This document shows positions 30,646 through 40,202 of a stretch of 64,000 bases of DNA, in pieces. Every line of letters begins with the position of its first letter. Within the stretch, counting starts at the first letter, position 1. The translations under genes were made by a program, and so were the position numbers. This stretch comes from Bacillota bacterium. Its GTDB lineage: Bacteria; Bacillota; Clostridia; Lachnospirales; Lachnospiraceae. The notes under the pieces are model-generated. The model saw only the letters and a list, made by a program, of their open reading frames with translations, did no database searches and was not told where the DNA came from. The stretch is taken from NCBI GenBank assembly GCA_023386815.1, contig JAEWIZ010000018.1, forward strand, positions 4,236 through 68,235, read 5' to 3'.

Positions 30646-32400
30646 ATGGAAACTGTTAATATAAAAATAAATGGTATGCCTGTCGAAGCACCTAAGGGCT
30701 CCACTATTTTAGAAGCAGCTAAGCTTGCACACATTGATATCCCTACTCTTTGCTTTTTAAAGGACATCAATGAAATCGGTGCATGTCGTATCTGTGTTGT
30801 AGAAGTTAAAGGTGCAAGAAGCCTTGTAGCTTCCTGCATGTACCCAATTGCTGAGGGTATGGAAATTATAACAAATTCTCCTAAGGTTTTAGATTCTCGT
30901 AAAAAAACCTTAGAGCTTATCTTATCCGATCATGATAGAAAATGTCTATCCTGCGTACGCAGTGGTAGCTGTGAGCTTCAGACTCTTTGTACTGATCTTA
31001 GAGTGGAAGAAGAGGATCTCTATGACGGCGAACGTACTCGTTATGAACTAGATGAAACCTCTGCTCATATGGTTCGTGATAACAACAAATGTATCCTTTG
31101 CAGACGTTGTTCTGCTGTTTGTGAGTCTATGCAGGGCATCGGTGTTATTGGTGCAAATGAACGTGGTTTTGCAACTAATATCTCCTGTGCTTTCGATATG
31201 GGTCTGGCTGAGACCAGCTGTGTATCCTGTGGTCAATGTATCGCAGTATGTCCAACTGGCGCTCTCTACGAGAAAGATAGCACCGATGAGGTATTTGCTG
31301 CTCTTGCTGATCCTGATAAATTCGTAGTGGTTCAGACCGCTCCTGCAGTTCGTGCCGCACTTGGTGAAGCCTTTGGCCTTCCAATCGGAACTAATGTACA
31401 GGGCAAGATGGCTGCTGCACTTCGCCGCTTAGGCTTTGCAAAGGTATTTGATACTGATTTCTCTGCTGATTTAACCATTATGGAAGAAGCAACCGAATTG
31501 CTGGATCGAATTAATAATGGTGGTAAATTACCATTAATCACTTCCTGTTCACCAGGTTGGGTTAAGTACTGTGAACACTATTATCCAGATATGTTAGAGA
31601 ACTTATCCAGCTGTAAGTCTCCTCAGCAGATGTTCGGAGCAATTACAAAGACCTACTACGCTGAGAAGATCGGTATTGATCCTGCAAAGATCGTTATGGT
31701 CAGCGTAATGCCTTGTACTGCTAAGAAATTCGAGATAGGCAGAGAGGATCAGAGCGCTGCAGGTATGCCCGATGTTGATATATCAATCACAACCCGTGAG
31801 CTTGCAAGAATGATTGACCGAGTAGGTCTGAATTTCGTATCACTTCCGGAGGAAGATTTTGATGATCCGTTAGGCAGATCAACAGGTGCTGGTGTACTCT
31901 TCGGTGCTACTGGTGGTGTTATGGAAGCTGCTCTTAGAACTGCAGTTGAGGTTTTAACTGGTGAAGAGCTTGCAAGCCTTGATTTCAAGGAAGTTAGAGG
32001 AACAAAGGGTATCAAAGAGGCTACTTATCATGTAGCTGGTATGGATATTAATGTAGCAGTCGCTTCCGGTCTTGCCAACGCAAGAGAATTACTTGAAGAT
32101 GTGAAGTCCGGCAAGGTAAACTATCACTTCATCGAGATCATGGGTTGCTCCGGCGGTTGTGTAAATGGCGGCGGACAGCCTCAGCAGCCAAGTGTTGTTC
32201 GTAACTTCAATGATATCAGAGCACTTCGTGCAAAAGCTCTGTATGATATTGATGCTAACATGCCACTTAGAAAATCTCATGAGAACCCATCAATTAAGCT
32301 TCTCTACGATGAGTATCTTGAGAAACCAGGCAGCCATAAGGCGCATCATCTCCTACATACAAGTTATGTAGAAAGAAGTGTTAATAAAAGCTTTAAATAA
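30646..32400 (+). CDS. hydA: [FeFe]-hydrogenase catalytic subunit A
   Basis: This enzyme makes or consumes H2 at the H-cluster. Its 584 residues carry an N-terminal [2Fe-2S] domain (CFLKDINEIGACRICVVEV), a His-Cys3 cluster (HDRKCLSCVRSGSC), two [4Fe-4S] motifs (CILCRRCSAVC, CVSCGQCIAVCP), then the three H-cluster motifs TSCSPGW (about 299), MPCTAKK (355) and MGCSGGCVNGGGQP (499). The TSCSPGW form is typical of trimeric bifurcating enzymes. Start ATG 30646 is set by GGAGGTTGTTA. Short hairpins (GGTTGAAAA/TTTTCAACC and CTGTCATAGTATGACAG) lie in the 128-base gap after hydB. A strong terminator follows at 32420-32462. Confidence 0.96.
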   Translation: METVNIKINGMPVEAPKGSTILEAAKLAHIDIPTLCFLKDINEIGACRICVVEVKGARSLVASCMYPIAEGMEIITNSPKVLDSRKKTLELILSDHDRKCLSCVRSGSCELQTLCTDLRVEEEDLYDGERTRYELDETSAHMVRDNNKCILCRRCSAVCESMQGIGVIGANERGFATNISCAFDMGLAETSCVSCGQCIAVCPTGALYEKDSTDEVFAALADPDKFVVVQTAPAVRAALGEAFGLPIGTNVQGKMAAALRRLGFAKVFDTDFSADLTIMEEATELLDRINNGGKLPLITSCSPGWVKYCEHYYPDMLENLSSCKSPQQMFGAITKTYYAEKIGIDPAKIVMVSVMPCTAKKFEIGREDQSAAGMPDVDISITTRELARMIDRVGLNFVSLPEEDFDDPLGRSTGAGVLFGATGGVMEAALRTAVEVLTGEELASLDFKEVRGTKGIKEATYHVAGMDINVAVASGLANARELLEDVKSGKVNYHFIEIMGCSGGCVNGGGQPQQPSVVRNFNDIRALRAKALYDIDANMPLRKSHENPSIKLLYDEYLEKPGSHKAHHLLHTSYVERSVNKSFK

Positions 32401-32419
32401 GATATAACTATAACTAACG

Positions 32420-32462
32420 AAAGAACGTATTGTAGTTCCAATATGCAATACGTTCTTTTTTA
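32420..32462 (+). terminator. Terminator of the hydrogenase operon
   Basis: AAAGAACGTATTG pairs perfectly with CAATACGTTCTTT over 13 bp and is followed by a T run. Confidence 0.9.
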
Positions 32463-32610
32463 TAATCATTTATATAAAAGCTGAGCAAATCTCATCAATA
32501 AACTACAAATTCCCTGTACTGATTACAAAATAACCATTGCTATAATGGCATTCGTAATATAATATATATTCTAAATCCCCAGTAATAGGAATAAGAAAGG
32601 AGTACCTAAC

Positions 32611-34305
32611 ATGAAGATTAAATGGAAAATTGTGTTAGCTTTTATTATTTTATTGATAGCAATTATCACCTCTACCAACCTTGTAGTAAGAAGTTCAGTT
32701 ACAAATCTGGTGGAAAATGAGAAGTCCACAGAGCTTGCAAACTACTCATCCCTGGGTTTATCTCTCATCGATTTACAATATCCCGGTAATTGGAACCTGG
32801 ATGGTGATAAGCTTTATAAAGGCGATGTTCTCATGAATGAGAATTATGAAGTAGTCGATGATTTCTCAAAGAACACAGGAATCTTATCAACACTGTTTGC
32901 AATGGATACACGAGTCGCTACTACCGTAAAGGATGAAGCAGGTAAGCGACAAGTTGGCACAAAGGCATCTGATGCAGTAATTCAGAAGGTTATAGCAAAT
33001 GGGGAGGCCTATATAGGAACAGCAAATATCCTAGGGCGCAATGCTACTACATATTACATTCCATTAAAAGACAACCAGGGCAGCATAGTTGGTATGTGGT
33101 TCGTAGGAATCTATTCCGATGATATAAAAGCAGCGATATCTGCTGCCATGATAAAAATCTCCATCTTCTTAGGAATCCTATCTTTGATTGGCTCCACTGT
33201 GACCTATTTTATTGGTGCAAGTATAGCAAAAGGTTATCTTGATATAAGGCAGAACCTACATAGCTTAGAGACCGGCAATTTTCATGTGCAATTAAGCGAA
33301 AAGTCTTTAAAACGAAAGGATGAGATCGGTGATATCTCAAGATCCTTCCAGCATACCCAAGCAAAAGTAAGGGATGTTATATCAACCATTAAATTAGAAA
33401 CAGCAGAAATAAAAGCATCTTCGGATATCTTAGTGGATGGTGCAAACCATGTGAATCGTGACGTTGAAGAGATTTCTGCAACCACCGAGGAGCTATCCGC
33501 TGGAATGGAAGAAACTGCTGCATCTACAGAAGAAATGAATGCAGCCTCTCTTGCCATTAGTGACGAAGTAAAACGTGTTTCCAGTATGGCCAGGGATGGT
33601 CAAAATGTTGCTTCTGATATCAAATTCCGTGCTCAGAATCTTAAAGAAGAAGCCGTAGAATCTCAAAAAACTGCAATTGAGATGTATGATGCGACAAATA
33701 AAAAGCTAAGACAATCTATTCATAAAGCGGCTGCAATTGAAGAAATAAGAAACCTATCCCAGACCATTTTAAGTATTACAGCTCAAACGAATCTGTTAGC
33801 CCTCAATGCTTCTATTGAGGCTGCCAGAGCCGGTGAAGCAGGCAGGGGTTTTGCTGTTGTGGCCAATGAAATTAGTAATTTAGCTCATAATTCCAAGAAT
33901 GCCGTTTCTCAGATTGAAGCAATCAGCAATGACATATCAAATGCCGTAAAGGACATCGTCTCTGATTCAGAAACCTTATTAGCCTTCGTGGATAACAAAG
34001 TGATAAAAGACTATGAAATACTCGTAAAAACCGGCGAACAATACCATAGTGATGCCAATACGATTGATGAAATGGTAAATGAGATCAAAAATTCCGCTCA
34101 ACAACTGGATGAATCAATTTCTTATATTCAGCAGTCCATTCATGAAATAACTTCAGCTGCAAATGAAGCCGCTCAAGGCTCCACTGATATTGCTGAAAGT
34201 TCAACTGCAATTTTCAATAAGACTGACGAAGTGCTTGAAAAAGCAAACAGGAATAAAGACATTGCAGAAAAACTAGATTCATTAGTCCAGTTCTTTCAGG
34301 TTTAA
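32611..34305 (+). CDS. Methyl-accepting chemotaxis protein
   Basis: This 564-residue transmembrane chemoreceptor has membrane helices near 7-28 and 182-205 that bracket a periplasm-equivalent single-Cache-type sensor domain (about 35-180, GTANILGRNATTYYIPL). A HAMP segment (about 205-260) and the cytoplasmic signalling domain follow, with the hairpin tip AAIEEIRNLSQTILSITAQTNLLALNASIEAARAGE split across 370-405. It signals to CheA/CheW, which are not encoded here. It follows the hydrogenase terminator and has its own AAAGGAG site. A response to redox-related or fermentation compounds is possible but not shown. Confidence 0.92.
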   Translation: MKIKWKIVLAFIILLIAIITSTNLVVRSSVTNLVENEKSTELANYSSLGLSLIDLQYPGNWNLDGDKLYKGDVLMNENYEVVDDFSKNTGILSTLFAMDTRVATTVKDEAGKRQVGTKASDAVIQKVIANGEAYIGTANILGRNATTYYIPLKDNQGSIVGMWFVGIYSDDIKAAISAAMIKISIFLGILSLIGSTVTYFIGASIAKGYLDIRQNLHSLETGNFHVQLSEKSLKRKDEIGDISRSFQHTQAKVRDVISTIKLETAEIKASSDILVDGANHVNRDVEEISATTEELSAGMEETAASTEEMNAASLAISDEVKRVSSMARDGQNVASDIKFRAQNLKEEAVESQKTAIEMYDATNKKLRQSIHKAAAIEEIRNLSQTILSITAQTNLLALNASIEAARAGEAGRGFAVVANEISNLAHNSKNAVSQIEAISNDISNAVKDIVSDSETLLAFVDNKVIKDYEILVKTGEQYHSDANTIDEMVNEIKNSAQQLDESISYIQQSIHEITSAANEAAQGSTDIAESSTAIFNKTDEVLEKANRNKDIAEKLDSLVQFFQV

Positions 34306-34390
34306 CCTATGTTTGAATAAAATTAAATATGCGGGATTTGTGGGTTACTAAAGATCTCCTCCCGCTCTCAATGAGATTAGAAATGAAAAG

Positions 34391-34441
34391 GCACCTAACA
34401 TTAGAGATTTCCGCTGAACCTCTGATGTTAGGTGCTTCTTT
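34391..34441 (+). terminator. Terminator of the chemoreceptor gene
   Basis: GCACCTAACATTAGAG pairs with CTCTGATGTTAGGTGC (one mismatch) and is followed by TTCTTTTT. Confidence 0.85.
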
Positions 34442-34511
34442 TTAATTTACACCCACTTATAATTATTCTGCATTTTTATGCACTTCTTTCTCCGATAAAT
34501 TAACAAAATTA

Positions 34512-34576
34512 TTGACAATAAAAATATTGCTAGTATAATGTATATTATTGTTTACTTAAACTAAACTTAAAGTTTA
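34512..34576 (+). promoter_or_regulatory. Promoter and inverted-repeat operator of the polyamine operon
   Basis: TTGACA (34512-34517) and TATAAT (34534-34539) are 16 bases apart, a near-consensus promoter. TAAACT...AGTTTA (34557-34576) lies at the expected transcription start and could be the operator of the cupin regulator encoded first. Nothing else is seen in the gap 34306-34674 apart from the chemoreceptor terminator. Confidence 0.6.
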
Positions 34577-34674
34577 TTCTTAGTAAGAAACTGATAGCTT
34601 TCAAAGGTCTTACATTCGCTAATTCATTAATGTTATGGCCGCATTAAATAAGATGGTCAGGAATGGGTATTATT

Positions 34675-35214
34675 ATGAATATTGGTTCAAAAATCAAAGA
34701 ATTAAGAATACAAAAAAGTTTAACGCAGGAAGAGTTGGCTGACCGTGCAGAATTATCAAAAGGGTTTATCTCTCAATTAGAACGGGATTTAACCTCTCCT
34801 TCCATTGCCACATTGGTAGATATTTTACAGTGTCTTGGTACTAATCTCGAAGAGTTTTTCAGTGGAACCTCAGCCGAGCAGGTCGTATTTAAGAAAACTG
34901 ATTATTTTGAAAAATACGATGCTGAATTAAGAAATGAAGTAAAATGGATTATCCCTAATGCGCAGAAGAATATTATGGAACCCATTCTTCTAACCCTTGA
35001 TGCAAATGGTTCAACCTATCCGGATAATCCCCACGAGGGTGAAGAATTCGGCTATATTCTAAACGGTAGTATCACCTTGTATATCGGTAATCGCTCTTAC
35101 AAGGTAAAAAAAGGTGAATCCTTTTATTTTACCGCTAACAAGCAACATTATGTAACCGCATCCGAAAAGACAGGTGCTACCTTGCTTTGGGTATCTACAC
35201 CCCCAAGCTTTTGA
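34675..35214 (+). CDS. XRE-cupin transcriptional regulator (PuuR-like)
   Basis: This DNA-binding regulator has an N-terminal helix-turn-helix (IKELRIQKSLTQEELADRAE, then SKGFISQLERDLTSPS, about 5-60) and a C-terminal cupin sensor domain (YPDNPHEGEEFGYILNGSIT to the end, about 110-179). It is the first gene of the potABCD operon, the usual arrangement of polyamine-responsive repressors. I place the start at 34675; an in-frame ATG at 34663 is also possible but its ribosome-binding site would touch the start codon. It probably binds the inverted repeat at 34557-34576. Confidence 0.88.
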   Translation: MNIGSKIKELRIQKSLTQEELADRAELSKGFISQLERDLTSPSIATLVDILQCLGTNLEEFFSGTSAEQVVFKKTDYFEKYDAELRNEVKWIIPNAQKNIMEPILLTLDANGSTYPDNPHEGEEFGYILNGSITLYIGNRSYKVKKGESFYFTANKQHYVTASEKTGATLLWVSTPPSF

Positions 35215-35250
35215 TATATTTAGGAGGTCAAAGCCTCCAGAAGGAGTCTT

Positions 35251-36330
35251 ATGATGAATGATAACAAACTAATAAATCTAGTTAATATTACGAAATCCTA
35301 TGATAATACAGTTATATTAGATGATTTGAATCTCTATGTCAGGGAGAATGAATTCGTTACACTGCTTGGCCCTTCCGGCTGCGGCAAGACCACAACCCTT
35401 CGTATTATCGGCGGTTTTGAGACTCCTGATAAAGGACAGGTTGTATTCGAAGGCAGAGACATCACAAAGATGCCTCCAAACGAACGTCAGCTCAATACTG
35501 TATTTCAAAAGTATGCATTATTTAACCATATGACCATAGCTGAAAATATTGCCTTTGGTCTGAAAATAAAAAAGAAAAGCTCAGCTTACATAAATGATAA
35601 GATTAAATATGCCTTGAAGCTGGTTAACCTGGATGGATATGAAAATCGAACTCCAAATTCCTTAAGCGGTGGTCAACAACAAAGAATTGCCATTGCAAGA
35701 GCTATTGTAAATGAACCAAAAGTGCTTCTGTTAGATGAGCCCCTTGGTGCTTTAGATCTTAAGCTTCGTCAGGACATGCAGTACGAACTAATACGCTTAA
35801 AGAATGAGCTTGGTATTACCTTCGTCTACGTAACGCATGACCAGGAAGAGGCTCTTACCATGTCAGATACTATCGTAGTAATGAATCAGGGTTATATACA
35901 GCAAATCGGAACCCCTGAGAGGATTTATAACGAACCTGAAAACGCATTTGTAGCTGACTTCATCGGAGACAGTAATATTATCGCTGCCACCATGGTGGAA
36001 GATCGGTTGGTTAATATTCTTGGTGCTAATTTCCCCTGTGTAGATGATGGCTTTGGCAAGCAAAAACCAGTGGATGTTGTTATACGACCTGAGGATATTG
36101 ATTTGGTTAAGCCTTCCGAAGGAATTATTACCGGTAGGGTAACCTCACTGATCTTCAAAGGAGTCCACTATGAGATGGAGGTTATGGCAAACGGTCGGGA
36201 ATGGCTTGTTCATTCCACTGACTTATGTGCTGTTGGAACCGAAGTTGGAATCAAGGTTGACCCCTTTGACATTCAGATCATGAACAAACCTGCATCTGAA
36301 GATGAACAAGCAGCTGTAATTAGTGAGTAA
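35251..36330 (+). CDS. potA: Spermidine/putrescine ABC transporter ATPase PotA
   Basis: This cytoplasmic ATPase powers polyamine import. Its 359 residues contain Walker A GPSGCGKTTT near 40, Q-loop FQKYALF, signature LSGGQQQRIAIARA near 137, Walker B VLLLDEPLGALD near 160 and the switch His in VTHDQEEAL. A C-terminal TOBE-type regulatory domain starts near 280 (VDVVIRPEDIDLV). The start follows AAGGAGTCTT; two ATG codons are adjacent. It is 36 bases downstream of the regulator and in one operon with potBCD. Confidence 0.94.
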   Translation: MMNDNKLINLVNITKSYDNTVILDDLNLYVRENEFVTLLGPSGCGKTTTLRIIGGFETPDKGQVVFEGRDITKMPPNERQLNTVFQKYALFNHMTIAENIAFGLKIKKKSSAYINDKIKYALKLVNLDGYENRTPNSLSGGQQQRIAIARAIVNEPKVLLLDEPLGALDLKLRQDMQYELIRLKNELGITFVYVTHDQEEALTMSDTIVVMNQGYIQQIGTPERIYNEPENAFVADFIGDSNIIAATMVEDRLVNILGANFPCVDDGFGKQKPVDVVIRPEDIDLVKPSEGIITGRVTSLIFKGVHYEMEVMANGREWLVHSTDLCAVGTEVGIKVDPFDIQIMNKPASEDEQAAVISE

Positions 36331-36370
36331 AACAAAACCCTAAACTATTGAATAAGGAGTTGTGTGTTCT

Positions 36371-37246
36371 ATGAATGACACCAAGCCAAAGCTTAATCCT
36401 GCTACAGAGTCTGGATTAATGCTTCCTCATGCCAATCGAATAAAGTTACTTTCTTTCCCCTATATTCTTTGGATGGCAGGATTTATTATCATACCGCTGG
36501 TTATGATACTTTATTATGGGGTAACCACCAAAGAAAATCATTTTACATTTGATAATATTGCAGCGATTGCCGAGCCTATTTATCTACAGGCCTTAGGTCT
36601 CGCCCTGCTTCTATCCATGATCAGCACTGTTATATGCCTAATTTTATCCTATCCCTTATCCATTATATTGAATAGTATTAAGTTAAAAAGTAACAGTCTG
36701 ATTATATTTATCATCATTCTTCCCATGTGGATGAATTTTTTGTTGAGAACCGTTGCCTGGCAGAACATATTAGAGAAGACGGGAATTCTTAATACCCTGC
36801 TCGCCTTTTTGCATCTTCCAACAATTAATATTATTAACACACCTGCTGCAATCATATTAGGCATGGTATACAACTACCTACCCTTTATGATTTTGCCTAT
36901 TTACAATGTATTAATTAAAATCGATCAGGATGTTATTAATGCAGCTCGAGATCTGGGTGCAAATTCTTTACAAACCTTTATGAAGATCATATTCCCTCTT
37001 AGCCTTCCCGGTGTTATTAGTGGGATTACCATGGTTTTTGTGCCATCCCTTACTACCTTTGCCATCTCTTCTATTCTGGGCGGCAGTAAGATTTTATTGA
37101 TTGGTAATGTCATTGAGCAACAATTTACTCTTGGTAATTGGCATGCCGGTTCCGGTTTATCACTGGTGCTCATGATCTTCGTGCTCCTTTGCATGGCCAT
37201 CTTATCAAAATATGACAAAGAATCGGAGGGCAGCAATCTATGGTAA
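36371..37246 (+). CDS. potB: Spermidine/putrescine ABC transporter permease PotB
   Basis: This inner-membrane permease of 291 residues has about six membrane helices. The binding-protein-dependent transport motif is NAARDLGANSLQTFMKIIFPL. The start is ATG 36371, 11 bases after AAGGAG; a GTG at 36362 is too close to that site. The end overlaps potC by 7 bases. It pairs with PotC to form the channel. Confidence 0.93.
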   Translation: MNDTKPKLNPATESGLMLPHANRIKLLSFPYILWMAGFIIIPLVMILYYGVTTKENHFTFDNIAAIAEPIYLQALGLALLLSMISTVICLILSYPLSIILNSIKLKSNSLIIFIIILPMWMNFLLRTVAWQNILEKTGILNTLLAFLHLPTINIINTPAAIILGMVYNYLPFMILPIYNVLIKIDQDVINAARDLGANSLQTFMKIIFPLSLPGVISGITMVFVPSLTTFAISSILGGSKILLIGNVIEQQFTLGNWHAGSGLSLVLMIFVLLCMAILSKYDKESEGSNLW

Positions 37247-38025
37247 AGAATTTTTTTAGCCGATTCTATATAGGTATGATTCTACTCTTTCTCTATGCAC
37301 CGATTATCATTTTGATTGTCTTATCCTTTAATCAGTCAAAATCAAGAGCAAAATGGGGTGGCTTCACCTTAAAATGGTATACGCAGTTATTTCAAAACGA
37401 TGATATTATGAGAGCATTGTACACCACACTAATCCTAGCCTTTGTCTCTGCTCTGATCGCTACAGTCATTGGAACCGCCGGTGCCTTTGCTATCAACAGC
37501 ATGAAAAAAACTCCTAGATTTATTATGATGGGGGTCACCAATATTCCCATGCTGAATGCAGATATCGTAACTGGTATTTCCTTAATGCTGTTGTTTGTAG
37601 CTTTACGTTTTACTCTGGGCTTTACCAGCGTTTTACTTGCACACATAACCTTTAATATTCCCTATGTTCTATTAAGTGTTATGCCTAGGCTCAAGCAGCT
37701 AAACCCTAATACCTTTGAGGCAGCTCAAGACTTAGGAGCTTCACCAGTGTATGCCTTTTTTAAAGTAATTCTTCCTGACATTTTGCCAGGAATAATATCC
37801 GGGTATTTCCTTGCCTTTACCATGTCACTGGACGATTTCGTTATCACTTACTTTACAAAGGGTCCTGAAATCAATACCTTGTCCACAAAGATTTATACAG
37901 AGGTTAGAAAAGGAATTAAGCCGGAAATCTATGCTTTATCAACGATTATGTTTGTTGCCATACTGCTTCTCCTCGTCCTAATTAATCGCAAAAATGCCGA
38001 CAAGCATGTACCAATACGTAAATAA
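37240..38025 (+). CDS. potC: Spermidine/putrescine ABC transporter permease PotC
   Basis: The second permease has 261 residues and six predicted helices. The EAA-type loop is FEAAQDLGASPVYAFFKVIL, and SLDDFVITYFTKGP is a PotC hallmark. It overlaps potB by 7 bases and precedes potD by 19 bases. Confidence 0.94.
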   Translation: MVKNFFSRFYIGMILLFLYAPIIILIVLSFNQSKSRAKWGGFTLKWYTQLFQNDDIMRALYTTLILAFVSALIATVIGTAGAFAINSMKKTPRFIMMGVTNIPMLNADIVTGISLMLLFVALRFTLGFTSVLLAHITFNIPYVLLSVMPRLKQLNPNTFEAAQDLGASPVYAFFKVILPDILPGIISGYFLAFTMSLDDFVITYFTKGPEINTLSTKIYTEVRKGIKPEIYALSTIMFVAILLLLVLINRKNADKHVPIRK

Positions 38026-38044
38026 TAAACGAAAGGATATGACA

Positions 38045-39100
38045 ATGAAAAAAATAGCAGCACTACTAATTACACTAACCCTTTGTAGCATCCTGTTGTT
38101 GGGATGCAGTGAAGACACTTCCGAGAAAGTATATGTTTACAATTGGGGAGAATATATGGATCCCGACGTACGTGACCTATTTGAAGAAGAAACCGGAATT
38201 AAAGTCGTTTATGATGAATTCCAGACGAACGAAGAGATGTATCCAAAGATCAAAGAAAATGCCGTTCAATACGATGTTGTTTGTCCTTCCGATTATATGA
38301 TCCAAAAAATGATTGAGGATGATTTACTGGCTGAGATAGACTTCAGTAATATTCCTAATTTATCAAATATCGATCAGACTTATTTAGACAGCTCAAAGAA
38401 CTTTGATGCAGAAAACAAGTACAGTGTCCCTTATTGCTGGGGAACTGTCGGTATTTTATATAATAAAACAATGGTAGATGAACCCATTGACAGCTGGGCT
38501 TCCCTCTTTGATGGGAAATATTCCGGAAACATCTTAATGATTGATAGTGTCCGTGATGCTTATGCCATCGCTCTTAAATATTTAGGATATGATTTAAATT
38601 CTACTGATAAAGCTCAGATTGAGGAAGCAACCAAACTGCTTCAATCACAGTATCCTCTGGTTCAGGCTTATGTAGTTGATCAGGTGCGTGATAAGATGAT
38701 CGGCGGTGAAGCTGCACTCGGTGTCATCTATTCCGGTGAAGCTATTTACACCAAAAGAGAAAATCCGGATCTGGAGTATGTAGTTCCAAAGGAAGGATCT
38801 AACGTATGGATTGACGGATGGGTTATTCCGAAGAACTGCAAGAACAAGGAAAATGCCGAAGCCTTTATCAATTTTATGTGTAGACCTGACATCGCATTAA
38901 AGAACTTTGAATATATTACTTATTCTACACCAAATAAGGCAGCTAGAGAGATGATTACCGATGAGGATATTAAGAATAGTACTGTTGCCTTCCCTGAACA
39001 AAGTGTACTGGATCGATGTACTACCTTCTCCTACCTTGGGGCTGAATTAGAAACTTTCTATAATGATGAATGGAATAAGGTTAAGTCAGGTACAAATTAA
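38045..39100 (+). CDS. potD: Spermidine/putrescine-binding lipoprotein PotD
   Basis: This is an extracellular polyamine-binding lipoprotein of 351 residues. A signal peptide MKKIAALLITLTLCSILLLG ends in a lipobox with Cys at about 21, so it is membrane anchored. The mature part begins KVYVYNWGEYMDPDV, a PotD signature, and keeps acidic and aromatic positions expected for amine binding (DVVCPSDYMI, NVWIDGWVIPKN). ATG 38045 is chosen from GAAAGGATATGACA and the signal peptide. Confidence 0.94.
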   Translation: MKKIAALLITLTLCSILLLGCSEDTSEKVYVYNWGEYMDPDVRDLFEEETGIKVVYDEFQTNEEMYPKIKENAVQYDVVCPSDYMIQKMIEDDLLAEIDFSNIPNLSNIDQTYLDSSKNFDAENKYSVPYCWGTVGILYNKTMVDEPIDSWASLFDGKYSGNILMIDSVRDAYAIALKYLGYDLNSTDKAQIEEATKLLQSQYPLVQAYVVDQVRDKMIGGEAALGVIYSGEAIYTKRENPDLEYVVPKEGSNVWIDGWVIPKNCKNKENAEAFINFMCRPDIALKNFEYITYSTPNKAAREMITDEDIKNSTVAFPEQSVLDRCTTFSYLGAELETFYNDEWNKVKSGTN

Positions 39101-39437
39101 TTTAATCACAAGCAATTTACAGAATAGTTTTGGTGGAAACACCGAACCATTCTTTTATGTGTGCCTGGTGAGCACACATAGAAACAGCTCCCCTTGGGAG
39201 TGGGAGCTGTTTCGTGCTGGGAACAATATATAAGGGGGAAAGTATATATAATGAGGGATTATATATACCATGTTGTAAGCATTTTTAAATCAACTTTGAA
39301 CTTATGAAGTATCCTTCATCTATAACTCTATTATATAGGTAAACTAAAGTTGATGTTGTAGCCACAGCTACTTTTATACAAATATTTTAAATTAAGTTAG
39401 CTACTAACAAATATTATTATGTATCCAACTTTTGATA
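39101..39437. other. Intergenic region with two strong hairpins after potD
   Basis: TATGTGTGC/GCACACATA (about 39156-39180) and GAAACAGCTCCC/GGGAGCTGTTTC (39181-39213) form adjacent perfect stems without a long T run. They probably end the pot operon or shield its 3' end. The remaining bases up to the rubrerythrin stop show no gene. Confidence 0.55.
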
Positions 39438-39980
39438 TTATGCAAAGTATCGATCTAATAAACCTTTGAATGCACGTCCATGTCTTGCTTCGTCCTTAGC
39501 CATCTCATGTACGGTATCATGAATCGCATCCAGATTTGCTGCTTTAGCACGGGTTGCTAAATCTTTCTTACCCATACAAGCGCCATTCTCAGCATCTACT
39601 CTCATCTGAAGATTCTTCTTTGTACTGTCAGTTACAACTTCACCAAGTAATTCAGCAAACTTTGCTGCGTGCTCTGCTTCTTCCCAAGCAGCTTTCTCAT
39701 AATAGGAGCCTACTTCTGGATATCCCTCTCTGTAAGCTACTCTTGCCATAGCTAAATACATTCCAACTTCAGTACATTCACCCATGAAATTGTCTCTTAA
39801 GTCTTTTAAGATATCCTCGCTAACTCCTTTTGCAACACCTACTACGTGCTCATCAGCCCAGAACATTCCTTCTGACTTCTCAGTGAATTTCTCACTTGCT
39901 GCTTTACAAATTGGACATTGATCCGGTGCACTATCTCCTTCATGTACATAACCACATACCTGACAAACAAATTTCTTCAT
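39438..39980 (-). CDS. Reverse rubrerythrin (peroxide detoxification)
   Basis: This 180-residue non-haem iron protein has an N-terminal rubredoxin domain (FVCQVCGYVHEGDSAPDQCP, then CKAA) followed by a four-helix ferritin-like di-iron domain with EVGMYLAMARVAYREGYPE, AWEEAEHAAKFAELLGE and KDEARHGRAFKGLLD. Rubredoxin first is the 'reverse' order known in clostridia, where the protein reduces H2O2 and O2 with NADH-derived electrons. The ATG at 39980 follows GGAGATACGCAAG. A palindrome at 40021-40037 lies over the promoter, and a PerR-type gene lies next door. Confidence 0.92.
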   Translation of the reverse strand: MKKFVCQVCGYVHEGDSAPDQCPICKAASEKFTEKSEGMFWADEHVVGVAKGVSEDILKDLRDNFMGECTEVGMYLAMARVAYREGYPEVGSYYEKAAWEEAEHAAKFAELLGEVVTDSTKKNLQMRVDAENGACMGKKDLATRAKAANLDAIHDTVHEMAKDEARHGRAFKGLLDRYFA

Positions 39981-40020
39981 CTTGCGTATCTCCTTTAATG
40001 TCATTTTTTCAATATCAGTA

Positions 40021-40064
40021 ATAATAACTGTTATTATAGTACAATAAATGATAAGATTTGTCAA
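40021..40064 (-). promoter_or_regulatory. PerR-box-like operator on the rubrerythrin promoter
   Basis: ATAATAAC-T-GTTATTAT (40021-40037) is a perfect 8+1+8 palindrome. The reverse-strand promoter TTGACA (about 40059-40064) with TACTAT 17 bases downstream overlaps it. The site resembles the AT-rich Per box. Confidence 0.65.
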
Positions 40065-40122
40065 TAGGCAATTACAATATTTTTTTATTTTATGATGCGG
40101 AATAGTAATCTGTTAATACCAT

Positions 40123-40160
40123 AAAAAGGTGAACTGAAGGATCTATCAGTTCACCTTTTT
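40123..40160. terminator. Bidirectional terminator after perR
   Basis: AAAAAGGTGAACTGA and TCAGTTCACCTTTTT pair perfectly over 15 bp with an 8-base loop, ending the leftward perR transcript. Confidence 0.9.
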
Positions 40161-40202
40161 GCTATTTATGAATTGTTTCAATTTTCACCCAGTTACCTTT
40201 TG